A stretch of DNA of 64,000 bases from Paenibacillus donghaensis (GTDB lineage Bacteria > Bacillota > Bacilli > Paenibacillales > Paenibacillaceae), in assembly GCF_002192415.1 (NCBI RefSeq), contig NZ_CP021780.1, positions 2,046,001 through 2,110,000 on the forward strand, in the 5' to 3' direction. Each line of letters begins with the position of its first letter. The stretch's first letter is position 1. This document shows, piece by piece, positions 1 to 7,022 of the stretch. The notes beneath the pieces were generated by a model. It did no database searches. It saw nothing but the letters and a program-made list of their open reading frames with translations, and was not told the DNA's origin. The position numbers were made by a program, and so were the translations under genes.

Positions 1-272
1 CTGCTGCTGATTGTGGCCGGTGAGGGAAAGGTTAAGGGTGCTGAGGAGGTATATTGTCCGGTGCAGGCCGGTGATGCGGTGTTCTGGAAATATAAGTGAG
101 TAGAAACGGATGCCGCCTCTTTCAGAGGACGACGAAGCTGTTTCTTCTTAGCAAGGGAGAGTGGCATGAAACGTTAACAGACTGCTCACTGACCGCCATT
201 GTCGTGGAAAGTGAGTTATTGGACCTGTCGGGGATGGCACTAAAGGAGCCGCTGCATGAAACGGAGGAATAG
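1..272 (+). pseudogene. Cupin-fold protein gene, 3' part, interrupted
   Basis: The first frame reads a cupin-like strand pattern (LLLIVAGEGKVKG, then VQAGDAVFWKYK) and stops at TGA 97-99. The expected continuation, KGEWHETLTDCSLTAIVVE, resumes in another frame at 153 and ends at TAG 270-272. The FW..KGEWHET signature belongs to small cupins. The DNA between the two parts (about 97-152) matches a hairpin repeat found three more times in the window, so insertion is the likely cause of the break. The 5' part lies outside the window. A shortened but functional protein is possible but unlikely, since the last conserved strand is lost. Confidence 0.75.
97..152. repeat. Hairpin repeat copy 1, short apex form
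   Basis: The element starts TAGAAACGGATGCC and ends GACGAAGCTGTTTCTTCTTAG, so AGAAACGG pairs imperfectly with the CTGTTTCT arm. The apex is a small stem, CCTCT-TTC-AGAGG. Related copies are at 38187-38306, 40941-41019 and 44379-44497. This copy lies inside a cupin reading frame and carries the stop codons that end it. Confidence 0.7.
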
Positions 273-309
273 GAGAGGGATGACATTTGGAGCGAACAGA
301 TGCGAAACT

Positions 310-733
310 GGTTACTACTCAGATCCCTGCGAGGGTATAGAAGGTTTACTTGCGAAGGTTATGGGATCGCGCTACCTTACCCCCCCAAACACTCCCCCCT
401 TCAGGTAACCCACGTCCTAGCGGACCGTATAGCTCCTGTTTCCGCATTCCTGCGATGGTTTGGAGTCTAGCGGACCGCATAGCCTCTATATTGGAAAAAC
501 AGGCCCTAACTAGTGGATTTTTGCCTGAATAGAGGCTCCTGAGTCCGTTATACCTGCAAAACAGCCTTTTTACAGCAAATAGAGACTCCTGAGTCCGTTA
601 GTAGTCTGAAATTTAAGTGCAGGTTACTGGCGACGGCCTTCATTTGTTATTCTTAGCCTCCTTGTCGCGCAGTGTTGTATGACAGGCTCGGACGAGTAAC
701 ACATGGAAAAAAAGGGGGCCCTAAGTAGTAACC
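310..733. mobile_element. GTTACTACTTAGG-bounded element, module A copy 1
   Basis: Left end GGTTACTACTCAG (310-322) and right end CTAAGTAGTAACC (721-733) are near-perfect inverted repeats. The element is flanked by the exact direct repeat GAAACT (304-309 and 734-739), and outside that by the half-sites AGATGC and GCAACTAATT. The interior has no convincing gene. It carries repeated words such as GGACCGTATAGC and GGCTCCTGAGTCCGTTA, and is homologous to 42551-42851. The arrangement looks like a non-autonomous insertion into a palindrome centre with a 6-bp target duplication. Confidence 0.65.
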
Positions 734-739
734 GAAACT

Positions 740-911
740 GCAACTAATTTCAGCCGGATCGTGCGCCAGCGGGCAATTAAGTGCGATAATGCAACTAATT
801 TCGAGTAAATCGAGTCCTTTTCGCTCAAACGCCTGAATTAAGTGCCTTTTGGCAACTATTTGCTCCAAAACGTAAAAAATCGGCTAATTAGATGCACTTT
901 CGCAACTAATT
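740..911. repeat. Array of 10-6-10 palindromes, reverse orientation
   Basis: After the right half of the palindrome split by the preceding element, three complete units follow at about 776-800, 836-861 and 886-911. Each has the form TTAAGTGC or TTAGATGC, six variable bases, then GCAACTAATT or a close variant. The spacers are diverged but resemble the reverse complements of those at 14399-14714 and 35600-35905. No coding signal is seen between 273 and 1000. Confidence 0.65.
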
Positions 912-1021
912 GAATGGCTCGGACTTTATGAAACCACTACGAAGTTAAAACTTCGATATTCTCATCATACGGAGGCCGACCAGAAGAGGAGGGGATTCGC
1001 ATCTACACCAGGATTCATATC

Positions 1022-1546
1022 ATGGGAGCGTCGGGTGCGGGTACCAGCACGCTGGGCCGGGATCTCTGCCAGGTGCTGCCCCATGCTCATCTCGACACGG
1101 ACGATTATTTCTGGGAGCATAAATTTACCGTGCAAAGTGATCCGCAGGAACGGCTCCTCAGAATAAAAGCGGATCTGCTGGCGCAAGAGCCGTATATTCT
1201 CTCCGGCGCGGTTTGCGGCTGGGGAGATTCGCTAAGGCCGCTGTTTGATCTTGTGATCTTCTTGTGGGTACCGCCGGATGTTCGGCTGGAACGTCTGAGA
1301 GCAAGGGAATATGGGCGTTATGGCGATGAGATTCTGCCCGGCGGCGTGCGTTATGAGGCGGAACAAGCTTTTCTGGAATGGGCCTCCTTGTATGACACCG
1401 CAGGTCTGGAGGTTAGAAGCAAGGCGCTTCATGAGGATTGGATAACCCGGCTGAATTGTCCGCTGCTGCGCTTGGAAGAGAACCTGACCCCGGCGGAGCG
1501 AGTGAAGGCTGTAATGAAATACATAGAAGAGGTCGGAAGAATGTAA
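1022..1546 (+). CDS. P-loop nucleotide kinase-like protein (AAA family)
   Basis: Small P-loop phosphotransferase of about 175-182 residues. The Walker A-like loop is GASGAGTS, with Thr where most kinases have Lys; this substitution is typical of the adenylate-kinase-like proteins carrying GASGSGTTT loops. Later features are LDTDDYFWE (substrate-side acidic residues), the hydrophobic strand LFDLVIFLWVP and the LID-like RLERLRAREYGRYG. The ATG at 1022 removes the expected first strand (RIHI), which is encoded just upstream without ATG, GTG or TTG. A strong GGAGGGG at 988-994 would fit initiation at ATC 1001 or ATT 995. Substrate is unknown. Confidence 0.8.
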   Translation: MGASGAGTSTLGRDLCQVLPHAHLDTDDYFWEHKFTVQSDPQERLLRIKADLLAQEPYILSGAVCGWGDSLRPLFDLVIFLWVPPDVRLERLRAREYGRYGDEILPGGVRYEAEQAFLEWASLYDTAGLEVRSKALHEDWITRLNCPLLRLEENLTPAERVKAVMKYIEEVGRM

Positions 1547-1586
1547 GTATAATACTGCATATCAATGATATGGAAGAGGGAGAGTA

Positions 1587-2075
1587 ATGATGAATCGAAT
1601 GAAGCTTGCCGTCGCATGTGCGGTCCTGCTGGCTGCGCTCAGCCTGTCCGGCTGCAGCGCCGCGTCAGAGACACAGAAGCAAATGTACGGCAGCAATTCA
1701 GCCATAGCGGGTTCAGCTGACAGCTATACGTTTGGAGACCGTACGGGAGAAACCAAAGACAACGAAAGTGAGCTGTCCTTCAGTAAATTCTACGGCACGG
1801 ATTCCATCTGGACGATAGATGCAGACAGTGAAGCAGCTCTAAAAGTAGAATATGATCAGGAAATAGACGGCGGTAAATTGAAGCTGGTGCTGGTCACTCC
1901 GGGCCAAGAGGTAGTAACGATAGCCGAAGGCAGCGGCCAAGGCGCCAGCGAGCTGCTGCTTGCAGCCGGTACAAGCACAATCAAGCTTGTTGGCAATCAA
2001 GGCAAGGGTTCTGTGAAGCTCCGGCTTGAAGCCGAGGATAAGGATGTGAAATGGACAGCTGTTGGTGAACAATAG
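1587..2075 (+). CDS. Hypothetical lipoprotein
   Basis: 162-residue secreted lipoprotein. A short basic start, a hydrophobic stretch (about residues 6-21) and the lipobox LSGC predict processing at Cys23 and attachment to the outer face of the membrane. The mature part is acidic and Ser/Gly rich, with strands such as LKVEYDQEIDGGKLKLVLVTP that suggest a beta-sandwich; no family is recognised. AGGGAG precedes the start at suitable distance. The stop is 9 bases before the phosphatase start, so the two are probably cotranscribed. Confidence 0.8.
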   Translation: MMNRMKLAVACAVLLAALSLSGCSAASETQKQMYGSNSAIAGSADSYTFGDRTGETKDNESELSFSKFYGTDSIWTIDADSEAALKVEYDQEIDGGKLKLVLVTPGQEVVTIAEGSGQGASELLLAAGTSTIKLVGNQGKGSVKLRLEAEDKDVKWTAVGEQ

Positions 2076-2084
2076 CGCCCTATT

Positions 2085-2639
2085 ATGAGGAGCATTGGAC
2101 TGGTAAGACATTTCAGGGTGGTCGTGCGTAGGCCCAAGCGTGCATGGCTGACCGCAGAGCAGTTTAATGCCTGGATGGATCTGTATGATTATGCGGATAT
2201 AGAGCCGGCGGATTTTGACCCTAACGGTCAGGAGTGGGACGAGTGTATCAGCAGTGATCTGCCCAGGGCTGCGGCAACGGCAGGGGGAATTTTTTCCGGT
2301 ACCGTGCGTTATACGGACAAGCTTAGAGAGATCAAGTTTGCCGCAGTGAACCTTCCCGGCGTGAGGCTGCACTACAATCTTTGGCTGCTGCTGGGGCGGC
2401 TGGCCTGGTATTTCGGGCACCGCTCGCAGCCTGAAGGCAGACAGGCGACCGAGCACCGTGCTCGAGAGGTGGCCGACCTGCTGCAGACAGAGTATAGTGC
2501 CGCCAATGTCCTGACTGTAACCCATGGAGCCTTTATGCAGGTATTGGTTAAGGAGCTTAGGACAAGGGGGTACAAAGGCTCGCGCATTCTGCATCCCCGC
2601 AATGGGAAGCTGTATTTATTTCAGTTCGAAGGAGACTAG
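2085..2639 (+). CDS. Histidine phosphatase family protein
   Basis: 184-residue member of the phosphoglycerate-mutase-like superfamily. The phosphate-accepting His sits in LVRHFRV near the N-terminus. The supporting Arg is in SSDLPRAAATA, and the second catalytic His is in VTHGAFMQVL near the C-terminus. RHF replaces the usual RHG motif, as in several Bacillales members. Substrate cannot be read from sequence. No clear ribosome site precedes ATG 2085, so translation may be coupled to the lipoprotein gene that ends 9 bases earlier. Confidence 0.85.
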   Translation: MRSIGLVRHFRVVVRRPKRAWLTAEQFNAWMDLYDYADIEPADFDPNGQEWDECISSDLPRAAATAGGIFSGTVRYTDKLREIKFAAVNLPGVRLHYNLWLLLGRLAWYFGHRSQPEGRQATEHRAREVADLLQTEYSAANVLTVTHGAFMQVLVKELRTRGYKGSRILHPRNGKLYLFQFEGD

Positions 2640-2645
2640 AAGCCG

Positions 2646-3083
2646 ATGGTTGTCATCAAAAAGATTGATCGGGAATCGCTGCCTGAACTCGCGGAGCTGT
2701 ATCAAGAGCTGACCCAGCAAACGACGGACTTATCCAAGCTGGAGCAGGCTTTTGCCGATATCCAGGGGGACGGCAGGTACGTCCTATTGGGGGCTTTTGT
2801 GGAAGGAGAGCTGTTCGGGTCTTTAATGGGCATAGTGTGCCAGGATCTGGTGGGAGACTGCCGCTCTTTTATGGTGATTGAGAACGTCGTGGTGTCTGTG
2901 CGCGCCCGCCGCCAGGGGGTCGGCAGCCTGCTGATGGCCGCCATTGAAGCCAAAGCGCAGGAGCTGGATTGTTATTATATCATTCTGGTATCGGGAGAAC
3001 GGCGGAAGGAAGCGCATCGGTTCTATGAGCGGATGGGCTACGGGGAGGATAGAGTTCAGGGGTTCAAGAAGTTTATATCCTAA
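2646..3083 (+). CDS. GNAT family N-acetyltransferase
   Basis: 145-residue acetyltransferase of the GNAT fold. The core acetyl-CoA site is VIENVVVSVRARRQGVGSLL, with the R-x-x-G-x-G-x-L pyrophosphate loop near residues 88-96. It is followed by the helix IEAKAQELDCYYIILVSG and the closing HRFYERMGY. The substrate is unknown. It begins 6 bases after the phosphatase stop and ends the gene run, with a long inverted repeat just downstream. Confidence 0.88.
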   Translation: MVVIKKIDRESLPELAELYQELTQQTTDLSKLEQAFADIQGDGRYVLLGAFVEGELFGSLMGIVCQDLVGDCRSFMVIENVVVSVRARRQGVGSLLMAAIEAKAQELDCYYIILVSGERRKEAHRFYERMGYGEDRVQGFKKFIS

Positions 3084-3113
3084 ATCAACGGATTCTTAAT
3101 CGTCAGCTATATG

Positions 3114-3156
3114 CTATGACAAAGGGGCCTCTCATTGAGAGGTCCCTTTGTCATAG
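3114..3156. terminator. Inverted repeat, probable terminator
   Basis: CTATGACAAAGGG and CCCTTTGTCATAG form a long near-perfect stem around CCTCTCATTGAGAGG. There is no strong U-run directly after it. Its position downstream of the acetyltransferase gene supports transcript-end stabilisation or termination. Confidence 0.6.
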
Positions 3157-3174
3157 GTAACTTTTACCGCTGCA

Positions 3175-3799
3175 ATGATTCATTTGTCCATTCTGCGAGA
3201 GCGCTTTATAATCTGTTCAATCATCGGCACGGATCAGGCGGCAGCGCTGCTGCGGGCAGGGGGAAGCCCCGATTTCGGAGATCAGCAGTATAGTTGCGTG
3301 AGCCTGTACATAACCATTCAGGAGATAGACTTTAAGCCTTTTTATGCGAGTTTTGACTGGCCCTGCTTACCCGGCAAATGCCCAAGATTACCCAGCGCAA
3401 TTTCCATAATTATATCTCCGTAATCGGCAGTTTTGAATTTCAGGAACTTGGACATGCTTATAACTATATGCTGGATGAGATTAATGATGATCAATCAGAT
3501 TCGGTACGGAGAACGGATACGGGTGAATTTTTTCATCTCGCCGGATTGAATGGATTACCATGTGCCCAAGCAGATGATTCAGCCGTTCATTGAGAATGCC
3601 TTCTTTCATGGCTTCACACGCAAAAACAGAGGGAGTTATCCATATTCTAATCTCCAAGGACAGCAGCAGTCTGATCTGCGAGGTAGTTGATAGCGGAGAT
3701 GGAATGGATACCGGGAACGCCGAGCTGCCGCTGACTGGCATGGGGAATAGAAGCCGGCTGTTCAGCGGTATTGGGATCAACAATGTGCATGAGCGGTGA
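3175..3799 (+). pseudogene. Decayed YesM/YesN-type two-component genes
   Basis: Fragments in several frames keep the order of a sensor kinase. QRNFHNYISVIGSFEFQELGHAYNYM resembles the HAMP and linker region. IRYGERIRVNFFISPD and HVPKQMIQPFIENAFFHGF match the YesM-family segment before the ATPase N-box. LICEVVDSGDGMD and GIGINNVHER match the ATPase G-boxes. The phosphoacceptor segment (QINPHFLYN-type) is missing, and stops and shifts separate the parts. The first 130 bases (RERFIICSIIG, YSCVSLYI) resemble the middle of an AraC-type response regulator. Such pairs usually lie beside sugar ABC transporters, as here. Confidence 0.7.
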
Positions 3800-3818
3800 T
3801 AAGATAATTCATGCAAAC

Positions 3819-3832
3819 AGGAAACGCTTACA
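3819..3832 (+). promoter_or_regulatory. Putative CcpA cre site
   Basis: AGGAAACGCTTACA matches the catabolite-responsive element consensus TGNAANCGNWWNCA at all specified positions but the first. It lies about 50 bases before the solute-binding protein start, where it could repress the transporter operon when preferred sugars are present. Confidence 0.55.
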
Positions 3833-3880
3833 AATCCAATCGTGACACACAGATTACACACAATTAGGGAGGCATAAGAA

Positions 3881-5176
3881 ATGAAAAAAAGCTTGATGCT
3901 AGTGCTGGTTTGTATGCTGCTGCTAACCGCCTGCGGTGCGAGTTCGAACAAAAACAACAATGCTGCCAGCGGAAACACCGCCAAGGCCAAGGAAATTACA
4001 ATTTGGGCTTGGGACCCGGCATTTAATATTGCCGCACTTGAAGTAGCCAAAGCGGAATACGCCAAAACAAACCCTGATGTCAAAATCAATATTGTTGAAT
4101 ACGCCCAGAACGATATTATCCAGAAGCTGAACACCGGACTCAACTCCGGCACGACCAAAGGATTGCCCAATATTGTGTTGATTGAGGATTACCGGGCGCA
4201 AGGGTTCCTCCAGTCCTACAAGGATTCGTTCATGGACCTCAGCGGTTCAATCAAAGGTACGGATTTCGCCGATTACAAGAGTGGTCCTACCAGTCTGGAC
4301 GGCAAGCAATATGGTGTGCCATTCGATTCCGGTGTAACCGGGCTCTATGTCCGTACCGATTATTTGGAGCAGGCGGGCTACAAACTGGCTGATCTGCAGG
4401 ATATCGACTGGAAGCAATATATTGAGATTGGCAAAAAAGTCAAGGAAACTACAGGCAAAGCACTGATTACGCTTGACCCTAACGACCTCGGTCTGATCCG
4501 TATGATGATTCAATCGGCCGGCTCCTGGTATCTGACCGAAGACGGCAAAACCCCGAATATTTCCAATAACGAGGCGCTTAAGCAAGCCTTCGAAATCTAT
4601 AAAGGTTTGACTGATTCCAATGTGGCCAATGTTCATTCCGACTGGAGCCAGTTCGTGGCTGCTCTGAACAGCGGAGCGGTAGCCTCAGTGCCTACGGGCA
4701 ACTGGATCACTCCGTCGATCATGGCGGAAGCGTCCCAATCGGGCAAATGGGGCATCGCGCCTCTGCCGACACTTCCGGGGAATGGGGATTCGGTTCATGC
4801 CTCCAACCTTGGCGGCAGCTCATGGTATGTCATGAATGTAGACGGCAAGGAAACGGCAGCTGACTTTATGGCGACTACTTTCGGCTCAAACGCCGAGATG
4901 TATCAGAAACTGCTTACCGATATCGGCGTCATCGGCACGTTCAAGGCAGCCTCCAGCGGGAAAGCCTACAGCCAGGCCAGCGAATTCTTCGGCGGACAGA
5001 AGACGGTATCCGACTTCGCAGCCTGGACAGAGCAGATCCCAAGTGTCAACTACGGTATCCATACCTATGCGATTGAGGATATCCTGATCGTGGAGATGCA
5101 GAATTACCTGAATGGCAAAGCGATCGACAAGGTGCTGGGCGATGCCCAGGCCCAGGCCGAGTCGCAGATTAAATAA
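3881..5176 (+). CDS. Sugar ABC transporter substrate-binding lipoprotein
   Basis: 431-residue family 1 extracellular solute-binding protein. The N-terminus has a signal peptide with lipobox LLTACG (Cys18). ITIWAWDPAFNIAALEVAKAEY is the first strand and helix of the periplasmic-binding fold, and later segments such as NIVLIEDY, GVPFDSGVTGLYVRTDYLEQAG and GSSWYVMN follow the sugar-binding pattern. It captures a sugar or oligosaccharide outside the membrane for the two permeases downstream. The ATPase is not encoded here; such systems often share an MsmK/MsmX-type ATPase. A good GGAGG site precedes ATG 3881. Substrate is not determinable. Confidence 0.92.
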   Translation: MKKSLMLVLVCMLLLTACGASSNKNNNAASGNTAKAKEITIWAWDPAFNIAALEVAKAEYAKTNPDVKINIVEYAQNDIIQKLNTGLNSGTTKGLPNIVLIEDYRAQGFLQSYKDSFMDLSGSIKGTDFADYKSGPTSLDGKQYGVPFDSGVTGLYVRTDYLEQAGYKLADLQDIDWKQYIEIGKKVKETTGKALITLDPNDLGLIRMMIQSAGSWYLTEDGKTPNISNNEALKQAFEIYKGLTDSNVANVHSDWSQFVAALNSGAVASVPTGNWITPSIMAEASQSGKWGIAPLPTLPGNGDSVHASNLGGSSWYVMNVDGKETAADFMATTFGSNAEMYQKLLTDIGVIGTFKAASSGKAYSQASEFFGGQKTVSDFAAWTEQIPSVNYGIHTYAIEDILIVEMQNYLNGKAIDKVLGDAQAQAESQIK

Positions 5177-5301
5177 AGCTTTACTGTGAATGGACCGAAC
5201 CTTGGGCACAGCTTCGAATCCCGGTGCAAGGGAGCGGAAGACGCTCAAGGTTCATCTTTTCCGGTTAGGTATCATCAATCATCATGAAAGGGGTGGGCGA
5301 A

Positions 5302-6198
5302 GTGAAGCCTGTACGTTCCAGCCTGAACATTCGGCGCAGAAACATATGGACGGGATGGTCGTTCATCTTATTGTCCGTCGTTATGATCTTTATCTTCTAT
5401 TTCTATCCGATGCTGCAGGCATTAATCATGTCCTTCCAGACCGGGACCGGCAGTAATCTTGAATTCACCGGCCTCAGCAATTACCAGCGCCTGTTCGACG
5501 ACAATATGTTTATTACCGCCGTTACCAACACCTTCATCTACCTGCTGGTTCAGGTGCCGGTGATGATCCTGCTTGCGCTGTTCATCTCGGTGCTGCTCAA
5601 TGACAGCAAGCTGAAGTTCAAAGGATTCTTTCGCACGGCAATCTTCCTGCCTTGTGTAACCTCTCTGGTTGCCTATTCGGTAGTGTTCAAATATCTGTTC
5701 GCCGGCGATGGACTAGTCAACACGCTGCTGCTCAAGCTGCAGCTGATTGATGCTCCGATTGGCTGGATCACTGATCCGTTCTGGGCCAAGATTACGATTA
5801 TTATCGCAATCACCTGGCGTTGGACGGGCTACAATATGATTTTTTATCTCTCGGCGCTGCAGAATATTGACGTTTCCATCTATGAAGCGGCCAGGATTGA
5901 CGGAGCTTCCGCTCCCCGCCAATTCTTCGGAATCACGGTTCCGCTGCTGAAGCCGATCATTCTGTTCACGTCCATCACCTCAACCATCGGAACACTGCAG
6001 TTGTTCGATGAGGTCATGAACATTACTAAGGGCGGTCCCGGCAATGCCACGCTCACAATCTCGCAGTACATTTATAACCTGTCGTTTAAATATTCGGCAG
6101 ATTTCGGCTATGCGGCTACTGTATCCTATTCGATTGTGATTATGATCGTCTTGCTGTCGTTCCTCCAGTTCAAAGTGGCAGGTGATAAAAATGGCTAA
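5302..6198 (+). CDS. Sugar ABC transporter permease, MalF/LacF-like
   Basis: About 298-residue integral membrane permease with six predicted membrane segments. The EAA loop YEAARIDGASAPRQFFGITVPLLKP binds the ATPase. The N-terminal basic RSSLNIRRRNIWTGW precedes the first membrane span. GTG 5302 is preferred because GAAAGGGGTG lies 7 bases before it; the in-frame ATG 5284 has no ribosome site. The gene follows the binding-protein gene by about 125 bases and overlaps the second permease by 8 bases, so the transporter is one operon. Confidence 0.92.
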   Translation: MKPVRSSLNIRRRNIWTGWSFILLSVVMIFIFYFYPMLQALIMSFQTGTGSNLEFTGLSNYQRLFDDNMFITAVTNTFIYLLVQVPVMILLALFISVLLNDSKLKFKGFFRTAIFLPCVTSLVAYSVVFKYLFAGDGLVNTLLLKLQLIDAPIGWITDPFWAKITIIIAITWRWTGYNMIFYLSALQNIDVSIYEAARIDGASAPRQFFGITVPLLKPIILFTSITSTIGTLQLFDEVMNITKGGPGNATLTISQYIYNLSFKYSADFGYAATVSYSIVIMIVLLSFLQFKVAGDKNG

Positions 6199-7015
6199 GA
6201 GCAAACGTTTCTTCACATACCTATTCCTTGGCATCATAGCCTTCGTCTCGATCTTCCCGTTCGCCTGGATGGTAATCAGCGCAACCAATCAATCGGTTGA
6301 TGTCACCAAGGGAAGGTTGCTGCCCGGCTCTCATCTGCTGGAGAATTTCCGCAATCTGCTGGAAACGACTGATCTGCAGCAGTCCTTGCTGAATTCAGCC
6401 AAAATCTCCATTACTACAACGATTCTGGCGCTGCTGATTGCTTCACTTGCCGGCTATGGCTTCGAGGTGTTCCGCAGTCGGACGAAGGATATTGTGTTCA
6501 ATATTCTGCTGGTGTCGATGATGATCCCGTTCGCGGCGATGATGGTTCCGCTGTACCGTATGTTTGCCAGCATCTCGAACACCGTGCCATGGCTGGGCAT
6601 TGATACGATGGCTTCAGTCATTCTGCCTACGGTGACAACGGCGTTCCTGATCTTCTTCTTCCGGCAGAGCACGAAGATGTTCCCGAAGGAGCTGCTGGAA
6701 GCGGGCCGGATTGACGGACTAAGCGAACTGGGCATCTTCCTGCGGATCTATCTGCCGACAATGAGAACAACCTATGCGGCGGGGGCGATCATCACCTTCA
6801 TGTCCAGCTGGAACAACTACCTCTGGCCGCTGATTGTGCTGCAGACGCCCGAGACCAAAACAATGCCGCTCCTGATCTCCAATCTCGGCTCCGGGTATGC
6901 CCCGGATTACGGGATGATCCTGATTGCCATTGTGATCGGCACACTTCCGACCGCACTGGTGTTCTTCCTGATGCAGAAGCAGTTTGTGGCCGGAATGACC
7001 GGTTCGGTGAAGTAG
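6191..7015 (+). CDS. Sugar ABC transporter permease, MalG/LacG-like
   Basis: About 274-residue second permease of the importer, with six predicted membrane segments and the EAA-type loop LLEAGRIDGLSELGIFLRIYLP near residue 190. The C-terminal QKQFVAGMTGSVK is characteristic of the MalG-type family. ATG 6191 is preferred over GTG 6182 because AGGTG lies 6 bases upstream of it. The start overlaps the end of the preceding permease gene, indicating translational coupling. The gene converges on the SgrR-like regulator gene, with only 7 bases between them. Confidence 0.92.
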   Translation: MAKSKRFFTYLFLGIIAFVSIFPFAWMVISATNQSVDVTKGRLLPGSHLLENFRNLLETTDLQQSLLNSAKISITTTILALLIASLAGYGFEVFRSRTKDIVFNILLVSMMIPFAAMMVPLYRMFASISNTVPWLGIDTMASVILPTVTTAFLIFFFRQSTKMFPKELLEAGRIDGLSELGIFLRIYLPTMRTTYAAGAIITFMSSWNNYLWPLIVLQTPETKTMPLLISNLGSGYAPDYGMILIAIVIGTLPTALVFFLMQKQFVAGMTGSVK

Positions 7016-7022
7016 CACAGCC

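Noticed and set aside
350..532. Short open frame inside module A
   Set aside because: Homologous module copies do not keep the frame open; it lies in a repeat.
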